Origin: Diphasiastrum complanatum
Lineage: Eukaryota > Streptophyta > Lycopodiopsida > Lycopodiales > Lycopodiaceae
Direction of reading: 5' to 3'
Assembly: GCA_029204225.1 (NCBI GenBank)
Contig: CM055111.1
Coordinates: 1,260,453-1,324,452 of the forward strand
DNA length: 64,000 nucleotides
Both the position numbers and the translations under genes were made by a program. Numbering within the stretch: the stretch's first letter is position 1; each line of letters begins with the position of its first letter. The notes under the pieces were generated by a model. It saw only the letters and a program-made list of their open reading frames with translations, had not been told where the DNA came from and searched no databases. This document shows, in pieces, positions 53,011 to 64,000 of this stretch.

Positions 53011-53048
53011 ACTTATTTATTTACAATATGTTGGAAATGCCCCCAACA
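53011..53048 (-). repeat. 3' LTR stub of G2
   Basis: The minus strand starts TGTTGGGGGCATTTCC right after the extra ORF and contains ATTGTAAATAAATAA, like the LTR start at 10141. Similarity is lost to the left of 53011. Confidence 0.65.
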
Positions 53049-53056
53049 GGACCCAC

Positions 53057-56000
53057 GACCTGAAGTAGTGCCGGTCCCTCGACACTCTATCGGTTTAGTA
53101 CAAGGTTTGCCTTATGCGCCTCTGCTGGATGAGATAGCTAGTGACGTCTTCCATGAATTCCAGTCATGCTAGATTTTTCTTGTTTTTTTGAGGGTGGAAC
53201 GACTTATGTACACCGTTGAGCCATGCTTCATCGATCCGCTACTGGAATCTGCTTGGCCAGAGATCATCAAGCAAGCCTGTTCTATAGTACACTCACGCCA
53301 CTGATAGTTGGTCTTCAGCTTTTTTTGAGACCAGGGTAGTGTTGGGATCAAGACAAATAACCGACAAAACATCGTCCCATTTGGTGGGGACTCCCATCAG
53401 AAATTCTAAGTCCCGGATGTAGGTTGTGGCAGCGTGGACAATTGGATCTGGGTAGGTCAGGTATCGCTATGAGAACTGAATGAGAGCCCTCCTGGCATCT
53501 ACGTCCATTTTTCACCTGTACTGTGATTTTATTCTTGGCCATTTCTTTGTGTTGATCGTAATTTTTTCCAGGGGGGTGCTACACTCCGCCCATTTAGATC
53601 TTCAAGAGTAGGGGAGGTAGTGGGCATTGACCCGTAACTGCCTGGGACTTGTGACATACGCCCTAATGGTCGCAGGGTCACATTCAAATAGTCTTTTTCT
53701 CCATTTTGGCTGAGTGCCTAAGGCCAACTCATTGCCCTTGATCTCTTTTATTGTCACAGAAAGGTGCCAGCCACTGTGTGAGCTTTCATGAGGGAAGTAC
53801 GCCAAATATGAGTTGATTTCATCCCCTATCGAGGTTGGCTTCTGGAACACATGATTGGCGAAGATCGATCTGGAATCTTGGAAAGATGAGGCTTGTGCCT
53901 AGCTCGGATTTGGTTGTTGTGTGGTATTTGGGCCTGTGTCTTGCCCTTGAGTATCAGCTCTTGTGGTGTCCTGGTGCCTTTGATCTTGCGCACCTGAGCC
54001 ATGGTCTAGACTGCTTGCCCCCGCTGCTTGTTTGCCTTTGTCTTGCGGCCTGTGCAACATCAAATACAGGTGGCACTGGAATTACCATCGAGGCTGGTTG
54101 GGGTTCTTGTTCCATGAATCTTTGACAAGCCTTGAGAGCTTGCTTGGCCTGGGCCACAATTCTTGATTGGCACTTGTGCGATATCTATCAAACCTAGTCT
54201 GGTAGCTATTCAGTGTTTGGCCCCACCTGTTGCAGAAAAAGGTTCATTTTTGTCTATGTAGGCGGCCTATTATCAGGTGCCGATTGAGCTAACCATGCGG
54301 CCTTTTCATTTTGCAAAGCTTGCACCTTCGTTGCCAGACGAGTATTTTTTGTCTCTCGTAAATCTGGAGTTGTGTCTGAAGGGGGGCGAGCCGTTGTGTG
54401 GCTTCTGCCTGAAGCTCTTGGACCTTTGCAGAAGCATCCGATGAGTGCTTTGAAGAGGCTTTGGATATACTGATTACGGCCATCTTCATATTACTGGAGC
54501 TTCAAGATCTCTTTCTATCCATCCTGCTCATGTTGTTGAGCGATCATCAATTCTTGCTAGAGCTTTGTAATGTCCGCTCGCAGCTGGGTGTTCTGGTTGC
54601 CAACTGTAGTAGTCGGTTGTCCAGTGAAGTTTTGGCCGCTACCACATCTTGGATAAAGGTTCCCAAGGCTTGCTAGGCCGTTGTGAGGTCCGTGGGAGCA
54701 GCCGGTAGCGTGGCACTTGTTGGGGCCACTTGTGATGTCGTTCGAATGGTCTGCACGCCCGTGTCGTCATCTTCAATAAGATTCTCTGGCGGCGCCATGC
54801 CCTCTAATGCGGTGGGATCAGCACGAAGGGGTGAAGATACAAATTTTGTTTGTACAATTGTGTCATCAGGCAATGATTTGTCACCCTCGGCAGTTTTAAC
54901 GGGAGATGTGGGGGGTGTGAGAGGAGTAATAGTAGTGGAAAGAGACGTAAAAATAGAAAACAAAAGGGGGAATGGGAGGGTGGTGTTAAGAATGGATGGA
55001 GACGTAGGAGGTGAGGAATCTTGACGAGGTGGTGAGAGGTTGATGAGATTCACCCAGGCAATGGTGTCAGGAGAGAGTTGTGAATCAAGGGGGTTGATGG
55101 TGAGAAGGGATAGAGAAGTGGATGCAAGGGGTATGGATGAAGCAATGATAATGGAAGCAGTGGAAGATGCAAGAACGGAGGCAGATGAGGTTGGAATGGG
55201 AACAAGAGGAGCTGACATGGTAGTGGAAGTGTTGGGTTGATTGGAAGAGACAGCTGTAGTTGTGAAAGAAATCTGTGATGGCGCAGTTCGTTGACGTGTT
55301 GTAGGAGGACTGGCGGAGGTGGAGGCAGCACCACACATTCTTTTGCTAGTCGGCGTGTTAGTAACAGCAGAGTGAGTGGAGGTAGAAGCATCGGAAGGTG
55401 GGTAAAGGTTAACGTGTGGAACGGTAGTCGAGAAGATGGCAGAGCATCGGAAGTTTAGAACTTTCTATTCGAGAACTATACAAGCAAGATTACACAACAG
55501 GGGCCCGGCAGCCATTCGGTCGTGTGAGTTTGGTTTAACAGCCTCGTTCAAAACAAAGGTAGACCAGCCATAAGGTATGACAGAGGGGTTAGGGTATTCC
55601 AAATAGAATTCCACTATCTGGCTCATGAAGTTAGACTGTATACGCTCCTTGTGCAAGGATGAGACAACTAGAAAGTTATTCAGTAGATATGCTATTGATT
55701 GGATGATAAAGTTATTGATAGCATCTATCAAATACCCGTTGTTATTCTTTAGCTGAGTTTCGGGACCCAACGGAGTTAGGAATGGTTGGATAAGAGCAAG
55801 GGCACTGCAATGGGAGGGTTTTTGGTGTGTACCCGAGACAATACCTATTGCCGCCAGTGCATCTGTGTTGACACGCACTCGGTACATCTTCTTATCGTAC
55901 TGTACGTAAAAACAAGCCTTTTTTTAATCCCACGTGGCATAAGCCATGAGGATGATAGACATGTTAAGCATGGCTATGAAAATGTATGGGTAAATATGCC

Positions 56001-56173
56001 CATCGCTTGCAGGAGAGGTCCGGCTGCCTGGACCCAAGGCGTGACCAAGGAATCGGTAGGCAGTGGCCAAATTTTCATTTTAGAAGAAATGTCATTCTTG
56101 ATGACATCCTTGGGGGTAAGAGAGTCGTCAGATGGACTAGATGGCTAGTTGGTAGGACTAGAAGTTGAGGCCA
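53057..56173 (-). pseudogene. Extra 3' ORF of G2, all domains present
   Basis: Longest of the three copies, about 1040 codons across frames. The N-domain (56173-55465) starts MASTSSPTN and contains WVQAAGPLLQAMGI, YRVRVNTDALAAIGIVS and IAYLLNNFLVVSSLHKERIQ. A Ser/Thr/Pro linker (55440-54673) has QLSPDTIAWVNLINLSPPRQ and ENLIEDDD, both found in the plus-strand copy. The coiled coil (54670-54130) has LAPLQTQLQIYE. The C-domain (53850-53057) has WRKRLFECDPATIRAYV, QLRVNAHYLP, DVDARRAL, EFMEDVTSYL and HYFRSWV. Stops include TGA at 53293-53295 and TAA at 53095-53097, both shared with the copy at 7848-10140. Function unknown. Confidence 0.82.
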
Positions 56174-57329
56174 TTATATTAGCGAGTCAGACTATAGTGA
56201 GAGAATGAAAATGGAAAAAACAGGTGAAAATTTTCAAAAAAGGCCCAAAGGTGTTAAAAATTGGAAAAAAGGCTAGAAAAAACTAGACAAGTGGATAACG
56301 CGGAAAGGGAACTGGAAAAGTGGGTAATGAGTGTATAGAAGGTGGATGTGAGTGTAGATGAAGGTGTGTGAAAAGTTTTGTTGCGAACGAAAAACTTGGA
56401 AATTTTGAAGGAAATTTTGGTAGAGCTTCGCTGAATGAAGTGCCAAATGACTCAAATTTTGCCCTTATATAGCAGAATTTAGAGTGCATATTAGGCCAAA
56501 TGCACTTTCCCCAGCTCAGTTCCAACCAAAATTTTGTAGGGACCTTCTTCACAATATTCTAAAACCCTATGAAAGTCTGCGAAGGTTCAACCCTCGCAAG
56601 AGATGATCTCTCTCACAACTTGCTCTAGATGTTGGATTTTCAAGATCAGACCATGTAGGCAGTCTAATTTCACTACTTTGATTCCATTTATGCCCTCTAC
56701 GAAGGTTGGTTTGTTGATCTTGATGCTCTACGAAGGCTACAAAGATTTTGCCTTCCATAATCCTCGCAGATACTCAATTTGAATGATTTTTCCATCATCA
56801 ACTCTCACATAGATTTTTATAGATGCATCTGAGTCAGATTTAGTGACTGACAAAGTTTCAAGAGTTAGCCCCCAAGGGATCTCAAAAAATCAAGAAAAAA
56901 ATGCTCTATTTTAGTTTTTTTTTGTGAGATCTTGAGATTCTCTGATCCCTAACTCTTGTAGACTGATATACCATTGCATCCAGGTCAGATCTGACTATGG
57001 AAGTTTTTCTAGAAATTTTGATGGACATTTGGTAGCTAATCCACCAAGTTAAGTAAATTTTTGTCCCTATTTTGCTATTTTTTCTCAAGATTGTTGTCTA
57101 TGATTCGCAAAAATGGAGCCTAATTGTTGTAATCTGATGACTTGTTGCTCATTTGATCCTATATGGATCTAGATCCTACTCGTATCTTGCTGGATCTTAT
57201 CGGATCTACTCAGATCTTGATGGATTGGGCTTGATCTGACTAGATTTCTCTAGATTTGGATATGATGACCTTAAAGATGTTCTGTTTGTGACTTGTCATC
57301 ACAATCCTTGATCTGCTTCACTGTGGTGA
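56174..57329. other. Noncoding spacer between integrase and the extra ORF of G2
   Basis: No coding signal. It includes motif copies cgaaggttc near 56579, cgaaggttgg near 56700 and cgaaggct near 56733, matching the G1 motif family. Confidence 0.6.
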
Positions 57330-58300
57330 CCAATACTTATGCAACCGGCTACCATTAATGGGCGTGTTGAATGGCGTCCCATCTAACTACTCGAGGTTCA
57401 CGGCTCCATGGCTGAGGATCTCCTTTACTCGGAACGGGCCTTCGCCTGTGAACTTCAACTTTTCCTTGATTGCCTTGGTTTTATGCATGAGGACCAGATC
57501 TCCAGGTCGAAGATATTTCTTGTGCAACTAGCAATCATGCCATGCCTTGCGTCATTCCTTCTCAGCTGCCAATGCATGCACAACTAGTAAGCGCGTCTCA
57601 CAAAGTTTGTGTAGTGCTTCATGGCATAATTGTAGAGAATTGGATTCATCAAGGCGTTGCATTGTGACAATTCTCAATGAAGGTACCAAAAACTCCACCG
57701 ACATTACTGCGTCCTGACCATAAACCAATTGAAATGGCATGCGGTTAGTGCTTCCCTTGTATGTTGTCCTAAATGCCCACAGAACAGCATGTAACTTGTG
57801 CTCCCAATCAGATCTGCTAGCTTCAACTGTTTTCATAATTATGCTACAGAGGATCTTATTGGATGATTCTACCTGCCCATTACCATGAGGGTAATAAGAC
57901 ATGCTGAATTTATGGATCACAAAGAATTCCTCCAATAGGACCTTGATGGTCTCATTGATGAAATGGCTTCTGTGATTGCTGACTATCTCCACCGGGAATC
58001 CGAAGCGCACAGTGATATTTTCATACAGAAACTTGGCAGTTGCTCGAGCGTCAGCTGTTCGCACTGCTTTGACTTCGACCCACTTGGTGAGGTAATCTGT
58101 TGCCATGATAATATATCGGGCTTGTGAACTTCTTGCGGCAGGATGAACTGGATTGATATAGTCCAATCCCACTTCTCGAATGGTGCTTGAGCTAGAATTG
58201 GATGTAAAAGATCATAGTTCAGCCTTGTTGGCCTCCTAGCTCTGACACACATCGCACTTTTTCAAGTATTCATCTGTATCATTATGAATCGTTGGCCACC
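57330..58300 (-). pseudogene. G2 integrase
   Basis: Zinc Cys pair CDVC near 58250 on the minus strand, with a shift after it. The open part 58172-57552 starts MGLDYINPVHP (first Asp, D4). The second catalytic Asp is replaced: VSNHRSHF has Asn at residue 66. E102 (GNGQVESSNK) is kept. VYGQDAVMSVEFLVPSLRI and a stop follow, then GDLVLMHKTKAIK. No chromodomain. The D-to-N change would inactivate strand transfer. Confidence 0.9.
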
Positions 58301-60010
58301 AGCATCCTGATTGCATGATCTTGCAAACTATAATGTCGAATGCAAAATGACCACCACCCATGCCTTCATGCGAAATTGAAATAATTTGGATGGCCTCATG
58401 TGGAAGAATACACCTTCAAAGAATACCATCTGGTCTTCTTCGATATAACTGGCTGGCAATTAGCTGATAAGGTCTAGCCTTTAGAACCAGTTTCTGCTGT
58501 TCCACCTTGGGTAAAGATTTATCCGACTGGCCCCACATCAAATATTCAACTATCTTTGTGGCCCATTTAGGTACAGTGTCAATGTAAAACAAGGCAGCAT
58601 CAGATATCTCATCATCAAGTAGGATTGCAGTTTCCTTTCCCTTGATTCGCGACACATGATCCACCATGTAATGTTGCTTCCCCTTGCAAACCACTATCCG
58701 AAAATCAAACTCCAACAACAGAAGTAATCAACGAGTGATTCTTCATGTGTTGCAAGTTTTATTAACAAGATATAGCAAGGGTTGATGGTTCGTATAAAAA
58801 GCAAAGTGTGTGGCCATCAAATAATGTCAAAATTTCTTAACTGCGTAAATCATCGGCAGTGCCTCTCACTCCGTTGTCGAATAATTAATCTTTGAGTCAC
58901 TGAGCTGTCGGCTTGCAAATCGGATTGGAAAATCATTTTTGTGTGCTCTTGGCTGGGTTAAGACAGCTCCCACTACATACTGTGATGCATCCGTATGCAC
59001 ATGAAACTCTATAGACCAATTGGGTGGACAGAATATTGATGCTGAGACCAATGCGTCTTTAAGCTTTTATAAAGCCTACAGGGCTTTCTCTGTCCAATGT
59101 GGTTCCGTTGTGAGTTTGTAGATCGGTTGTGCTAACTCCGCAAAGTCTAAAATGAAGATTCGGTAGTAGTTAGCATGACCCATGAATATGTAGACTCCGC
59201 AGAATTCCTGGTGGCGACAAATCGACAATGATCCTTATCTTTGACAAGTCTGTGGCGATCCCTTGTCTAGATACTATGTGGCCAAGAATTAGGCCATGTG
59301 TCACCCAAAACTGACACTTTTTTTGGGTTTAGGAAAATCTGATATTCATGGCATTTCTTTAGCACCTTTTCCATATTGGATAAGTGTCCCGAGTTAGGTC
59401 TGTGCACACAAAAATTATCCAAGAAAATCTCCAAAAAATTTTGCAAATATTCTTTGAATGTCACCTACATAACTCGTTGAAAGGTACTTGGGGCATTACA
59501 AAGTCCAAACGACATCACCTTATAGGTGTAGGTTCCCCACTCCATGGTGAATGTTGTCTTGTGCAGATCTTGCAATGCTATTATGGTAATGAAAAATGAT
59601 CCTTCTTGGTGAGTGCATTTAGCGCTTTTAGGTTCACACAGATTTGCATTTTGCCATTCTTCTTGGGTACTATGACTATTGGCGACACCCATTCAGTGTG
59701 CTCGATGTCATAGATGAAATCAGCATCTAGCAATTTTTGCAACTCTTGCTTGATCAACTATGTATAGTTCGGGTTGCATCAATAGTAACGGCTCACCTTG
59801 GGGACTGCTCCATCCACCAAGGATTTGGTATGCTGGACTACTGTTGGTGGGATACCCTTTAGATCACTGTAATTCCAAGAGAAACAATCTTAAAATTCCA
59901 CCAATAATGAGCGTAATCTTTTGAATTGAGTGGGCGTTAACTGTTCTCCCACATGCACGATCTTTTCTTCTTCACCTGGCTCAGCTAGATGCATAGGTTT
60001 CGTTGACCTT
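58301..60010 (-). pseudogene. G2 reverse transcriptase and RNase H, RT core deleted
   Basis: MHLAEPGEEEKIVHVGEQLT near 60000 starts RT. WVSPIVIVPKKNGK and ICVNLKALNALTKKDHF follow, then a deletion removes the stretch with LDGFSGYN, the first catalytic Asp. The reading picks up at KTTFTMEWGTYTYKVMSFGL. The catalytic box reads FLDN instead of YLDD (near 59415). RNase H has FHVHTDASQYVVGAVL (about 59015), TNHQPLLYLVNK where G1 has TDHQPL, and DHVSRI. Confidence 0.87.
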
Positions 60011-61148
60011 AGTCCTTCAAAGACTTGTTCAACTAATTCCTGACTTTGATGAGGTTCTCATTGAGCTTGTGACATCATGATTACTACGTCGTCTAAGGTA
60101 TAGTTTTTGAAAGTTTGTAGCATCTCGTGAACTAGCGTTCGGCGGAATTCCTCCTTCAGTATATTGATCTTAGTCCGACTTGTAATTTTTGGATTTTCAG
60201 TCATCTGTGAGGAAGATGACGCTGCATTTGAGTTTATTCAAACTGACTTCAAGGAATCCAACACCTTCTTTTTTTCTTTTCTGCTCACATAGTTGGGTTC
60301 ATCCTTGATGTCCTTCTTCGGAACTAGTGTGACATTTGCTTCATGATTGCGAATGTCAGCATCCACCGTAGCTATAGCCTCCTCTAACAGATCACTCCAT
60401 CGGATCACCCAGTTGTAACATTATCTCAACTAGTTCTTTTTGTTGGCAGGTGCCTTGAGTGGATCTATCTTGGAAACTTTAGCCATAGCGGATTTCTATG
60501 GTGGCTGAGCTGGTACTTTCTTAACTCCATAACGATCTGGGTACATATGTTGCAGGACCTGCTCATCTCTTAGCCCAGTCTCCTTGTTGTAGATAAAAGC
60601 ATGTTGCCAAGGGACTAAATCATCGTCCACAGAGTTCTCAAAAGCTTTCGTTGATAGCCATGCGACATTGATCATGTTCACCCCGAAAGTGATTGGTGTG
60701 TCCAATGTATAGTACTTGGGTGCAGATGTGCTGGATCGGAATCTTGTTGACAAACATGCCCAACCATACAGTCAACAATTGATAATGCGTTCATCCATCT
60801 CATGATATCCATTTCAGAATTGTAATGACCTCCCTTGGCTTGCCTTGGGCGACCAATTGTATGATCAGTGGTGGACGACCCGTCATCAGCTTTTGGTGTA
60901 ATTAGTTTCGCCGCCCATGTGGTTGGATCAACCTTTATAACATGTTCTCTATTTTCGAAGGTGAGTTTTTCGGTTCCCCAGTTGTGAACCACTTGCGTAG
61001 TCTTCAATCATGGTCTTCGTAGTAAAACGCGGTAGGTAGAAGGGGACTCTGGTATGTCCATCACCACAAAAGTGATTAAACTACATTCTTGCTATTTTTA
61101 GAGGGATGTTGTCAACTACACCTTTTGGTTTAACACATGATTGATTTG
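60011..61148 (-). pseudogene. G2 pol linker
   Basis: Open stretches 60496-60753 and 60678-61007 correspond to the G1 linker (VVHNWGT; FGVNMINVAWLSTKA). Several shifts. No known domain. Confidence 0.65.
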
Positions 61149-61553
61149 TTAGTTTGATGGCAAATCTTGTTGCTTCAATCCTTGCATACCCCATTTCTGG
61201 TATAAAGTAGTGGAGATCAAATTTACACCTGATCCTCCATCTACCACTGTTGCTTCGTCCTCAAATCTCTTGTGCTTGATCGGCACAGTGATATTGTGTT
61301 TTTCACTTTCCCACGCTACCCCAATGTGGAGGACGTTGTTTGTTTCTTCATAGCCCGCACAATATATGGGCTCTGGTGTTACTGGCTCCGCTTCAGCTTT
61401 GGCCCATTCAGCTAGGAGGCTCTTGGCTTGTGGCGCAATTCGTAGTAATTCTCCAAGAAATAAGTTAACATGGCTTGTTAGCAAACTTGTGTGTATCTCA
61501 GTATGCGGATCCTCAGGCTCCACCATGTGAAAAGGTGGTTCATGATGATGCAA
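61149..61553 (-). pseudogene. G2 aspartic protease
   Basis: MHHHEPPFHMVEPEDPHTEI leads to ATVVDGGSGVNLISTTLYQKW. The catalytic loop equals that of G1. The frame is lost at LKQQDLPSN, shortly after the active site. Confidence 0.85.
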
Positions 61554-63103
61554 CTAGTTGTTCTGATCAGTTCACAATGGTGAGTCCGCTTGTGGAACTA
61601 GTTTTTTTTATCACTAGGAGGTTCTGTAGGTACGTCTTTTGATTGTGTTTTTTCTTCTGCTCCTTCTTCTGTACCCAATGGCGTATCTTGTGATACTATC
61701 TTCCTTATTCTCTCACATTCGGATACGGTCCTGCAGTTGAGGGTTGATTATTGGATACTGATGGGGGTGGTGAGGGAGCCACTTCCTTTTTCTGGTGGCA
61801 TCCCTCCTGGAACTGTTGTAGGGTGTATTGTGATTAGATTCAAAGGTGCACTCATTTCAGGTCTTAATGGACAATTCTTGTAGTAGTGTTCATAATTGCA
61901 TTCTCGGCAGAAGGATATGTATTGTCCCTTGTAAAGACATTCTGCAATTCGATGGCCTTCGTCGCATCTGTAGTAGCCATAATTTCTACCACCTGACGTT
62001 GAGATTGAGCTGCATAGGTCGTGTAATACTCGTTAATGGCTGGATCTACAAACATCTCATCCGACCCATACCATTGTTGCTGCTCAGGTTGAGGTGATGC
62101 TGGTACTTCCTGTTCAGCTGCTACTAAATTCACATGAGCCACTTAATTGTTAGCTGGCCCTAGTGGTGCAGGTAAGGGCATGTGTTGCTGATTGTTTGGC
62201 GCACCATACTTCGGTGCTGTGCCCCTTGATGATAAGGATAAGAGGTCTGATATGAATTCCTCTTCTGCTGTATGATCTGGGAGCTAAATGGCAAAATGTT
62301 GTCTCGTGCGATGATGCGTTGCACAAATGGTGAAATCTCTGTGTCAATCTTAGGTTTTTGCTTTAACACCAAACACTCATTGGATATATGGTTCTGAGTG
62401 CAAACTGAGCACCATACATTTTCTCGAGGGGATACTACAGCTGGTTCTGTTTCGATGGATTTGAAATTGGTGTTACAGCTCCCTGCAAGTCCTTCAGTTT
62501 CTAATCAAAATGAGTCGTAAGTTGTCCATCTATTGTTTGTGTAACTTTGTCATTCGTTCCATTAGCAGATCGATGGATAGGTTGGATGCGTCGGATGATG
62601 ATGCTACCGAAGGAGTTGGAGTATGGGTGGCCAGATAAGATTCATCATTTGAACCCTCATCTTCCTCCCTGATGGCATCTTCCATTGCTTCCTGCAATGT
62701 ATTGTACTACTCCCATCTTTTAAGTTCTCTTTTGATACTACGTGGCAGCCCTGCGAAGAACCACATAGTAACTGCATGATCAGGAGCTAGGGCTACATTG
62801 CACTCAGATCATAGATGTTTGACCTGTTCTATATAGTCCCTGACTCTTTCTCTTTTTCACATTTTCACTTTGCTCAGCAAGAGAAATGGATCTTCTAGGA
62901 ACTTTCTTGGTTTAAAGCGCGTGATAAGAGCCGCCTTAACTGCTTTCCAAGTGGTTTTCCCTTCTTTCGATAGTTTAAAAACCAATCTTGTGCTACTGAT
63001 TAGGAACAACATCAATTTCTCTGTCGGTGTCCACTCGCCGTAAATTGTGTAGGCTTGCTCGTAGATCTGGAGGAATTCGATAGGATCTGACACTTAGAAT
63101 TTG
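61554..63103 (-). pseudogene. G2 gag, N-terminus cut by C7
   Basis: SDPIEFLQIYEQAYTIYGEW (from about 63093) matches the capsid-like part of G1. After shifts: IKRELKRWE and AMEDAIREEDEGSND, then the knuckles CSVCTQNHISNEC (about 62410), HLCNASSHETTFC (about 62320), CDEGHRIAEC (about 61965) and CRECNYEHYYKNC (about 61905). The order is as in G1. The protein start lies beyond the inserted LTR at 63104. Confidence 0.82.
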
Positions 63104-63363
63104 CTTCGAACAGGAACACAGATCATGCTACATAGTAACACAGATAGAAAACACTCTTCGCAGCAAGCTCACATAGCAACTATATTTCTCAAAATGAAAT
63201 TACACTGTACATATAGTTGTTCACTCAGGCAACCCATGCATGATCCAGGTTGCCGTTGGCGGGACACGTGTCCCATCAACTTGCCTCGTGGCTAGGCCAA
63301 CTGATCCCTATCAACTGATAGGGCCCACAGTACAGTAGCACAGTGATTCTACTTTAATTCTCA
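63104..63363 (-). repeat. 3' LTR of copia element C7, 260 bp
   Basis: On the minus strand TGAGAATTAAAGTAG to CTGTTCGAAGCA. A purine-rich tract (aagggagagag) precedes it at 63364-63376. The left flank is G2 gag; the outer 5 bases are gaatt (63099-63103). The other end of C7 is outside the window. Confidence 0.8.
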
Positions 63364-63419
63364 CTCTCTCCCTTAAAGTAGAGTCTACTTTTTATACAGT
63401 CATATACATAGCTTTAAAG

Positions 63420-64000
63420 TCAACAAACTTTAAGTACAGAAAGCTTTGGTCTAAACTTATCAAACTTTTTTCCAACAAGTGGCTTAGTGAAAATACCAGC
63501 TAGTTGTTCTTCTGTGCTACAATGAACAACATGAATTTCACGACTCAACAGCCTCTCACGTATAAAGTGATATTGAATCTCAATTTTTTTAGTTCTCGCA
63601 TGGAACACTAGATTCGTTGCTAGTTGAATGCCACTCTGACTGTCACTATGTAATGTCGTGGGATTTTTCTGCTTTATGCCAACTTCTTCCAAGATTTGTC
63701 TCAACCATATAGCTTCTTGTGCTGCACTACACATTGTCTTATACTCTGCTTCTGTGGTGGATAGAGCAATTGTACTTTGCTTCTTACTAGACCAGGAAAA
63801 GCAACTACCACAAAACTGGAATACATACCCTGTGGTAGATCTACGATCATCATAGTCACCTCCCCAATCCGCATCCACATAGCCACACAACTCAGGTAAA
63901 CCATCATGCTTCCTATAAATCAAGCCATAATCTGAAGTGCCTTTCACATAACGCAAAATGTTGTAGGTTGATATTCTATGAATATTCGAGCCATCTTGAA
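63420..64000 (-). CDS. Copia element C7 RNase H and polyprotein C-terminus, open (partial)
   Basis: Open from the window edge to the stop at 63420. ILRYVKGTSDYGLIYRK, YVDADWGGDYDDRRSTTGYV, SKKQSTIALSTTEAEY, LHSDSQSGIQLA and KKIEIQYHFIRE are the canonical copia RNase H motifs, ending with LAGIFTKPL. No stop or shift is seen. It differs clearly from C1 and C2 and has a short LTR, so it is another copia lineage and likely the youngest insertion here. It degrades the RNA strand during element replication. Confidence 0.93.
   Translation of the reverse strand, partial: QDGSNIHRISTYNILRYVKGTSDYGLIYRKHDGLPELCGYVDADWGGDYDDRRSTTGYVFQFCGSCFSWSSKKQSTIALSTTEAEYKTMCSAAQEAIWLRQILEEVGIKQKNPTTLHSDSQSGIQLATNLVFHARTKKIEIQYHFIRERLLSREIHVVHCSTEEQLAGIFTKPLVGKKFDKFRPKLSVLKVC

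Larger units (their letters stand above)
53011..63103 (-). mobile_element. Tat-like Ty3/gypsy retrotransposon G2, with the extra 3' ORF
   Basis: On the minus strand: gag (63103-61554), protease, linker, RT with a core deletion, RNase H, integrase (to about 57330), noncoding spacer, extra ORF (56173-53057) and a 3' LTR stub (53048-53011). Gene order equals G1. The 5' LTR and leader are beyond an inserted copia element (C7). It is more decayed than G1 and lacks the RT core, so it cannot be autonomous. Confidence 0.88.

Noticed and set aside
54683-55240. Plus-strand open frames (113 and 66 codons) opposite the G2 extra ORF linker
   Set aside because: The minus-strand reading is homologous to the 7848-8460 plus copy; the plus frames are its shadow.

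Overview
The window is nuclear DNA from a land plant with a repeat-rich genome. Three things show this: Ty1/copia and Ty3/gypsy elements with plant-type primer-binding sites, a plant pectin-methylesterase-inhibitor gene, and a solanesyl diphosphate synthase exon remnant. Nothing fixes the species. The old, transition-decayed elements and long (GA)n tracts fit a large-genome lineage, but that is inference. I see no bacterial genes, CRISPR arrays, tRNAs or rRNAs. Only one gene looks intact: the membrane-anchored pectinesterase inhibitor at 39059-39781.

Layout. 1-1530: 3' end of a copia element (C1). 2848-7847: a nearly full copia element (C2). 7848-about 10850: the 3' end of a Tat-like gypsy element, carrying a large ORF downstream of pol and its LTR. 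10860-14637: unassigned DNA with a 505-bp tandem duplication and two long (GA)n tracts. 14638-17894: a decayed chromovirus (G3), split inside its chromodomain by an 11.5-kb minus-strand Tat-like gypsy element (G1, 17895-29407, target duplication ttctc). G3 resumes at 29408. 30749-34290: a pile-up of minus-strand copia LTRs and gag/pol scraps. 34723-36110: two degenerate host or virus-derived gene remnants, one a solanesyl diphosphate synthase exon. 39059-39781: the inhibitor gene. 40637-43990: a deletion-derivative copia (C3). 44929-46330: a solo LTR and a minus-strand copia gag (C5). 47782-52690: a plus-strand copia (C6) whose reverse transcriptase is split by a LINE-like element (50076-52164). 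53011-63103: a second minus-strand Tat-like gypsy (G2), with its gag cut by a copia element (C7) that runs off the window end.

The most interesting signal is a long extra ORF between integrase and the 3' LTR of the Tat-like elements. It occurs three times (7848-10140 +, 18441-20601 -, 53057-56173 -). Its layout is an N-terminal domain, a Ser/Thr/Pro-rich linker, a coiled coil, a Gln/Gly-rich stretch and a C-terminal domain. Two diverged copies share two in-frame stop codons at identical positions, exactly 198 nt apart in each. The noncoding parts of G1 and G2 also carry many dispersed copies, on both strands, of a GGCGAAGGTTC-like motif.
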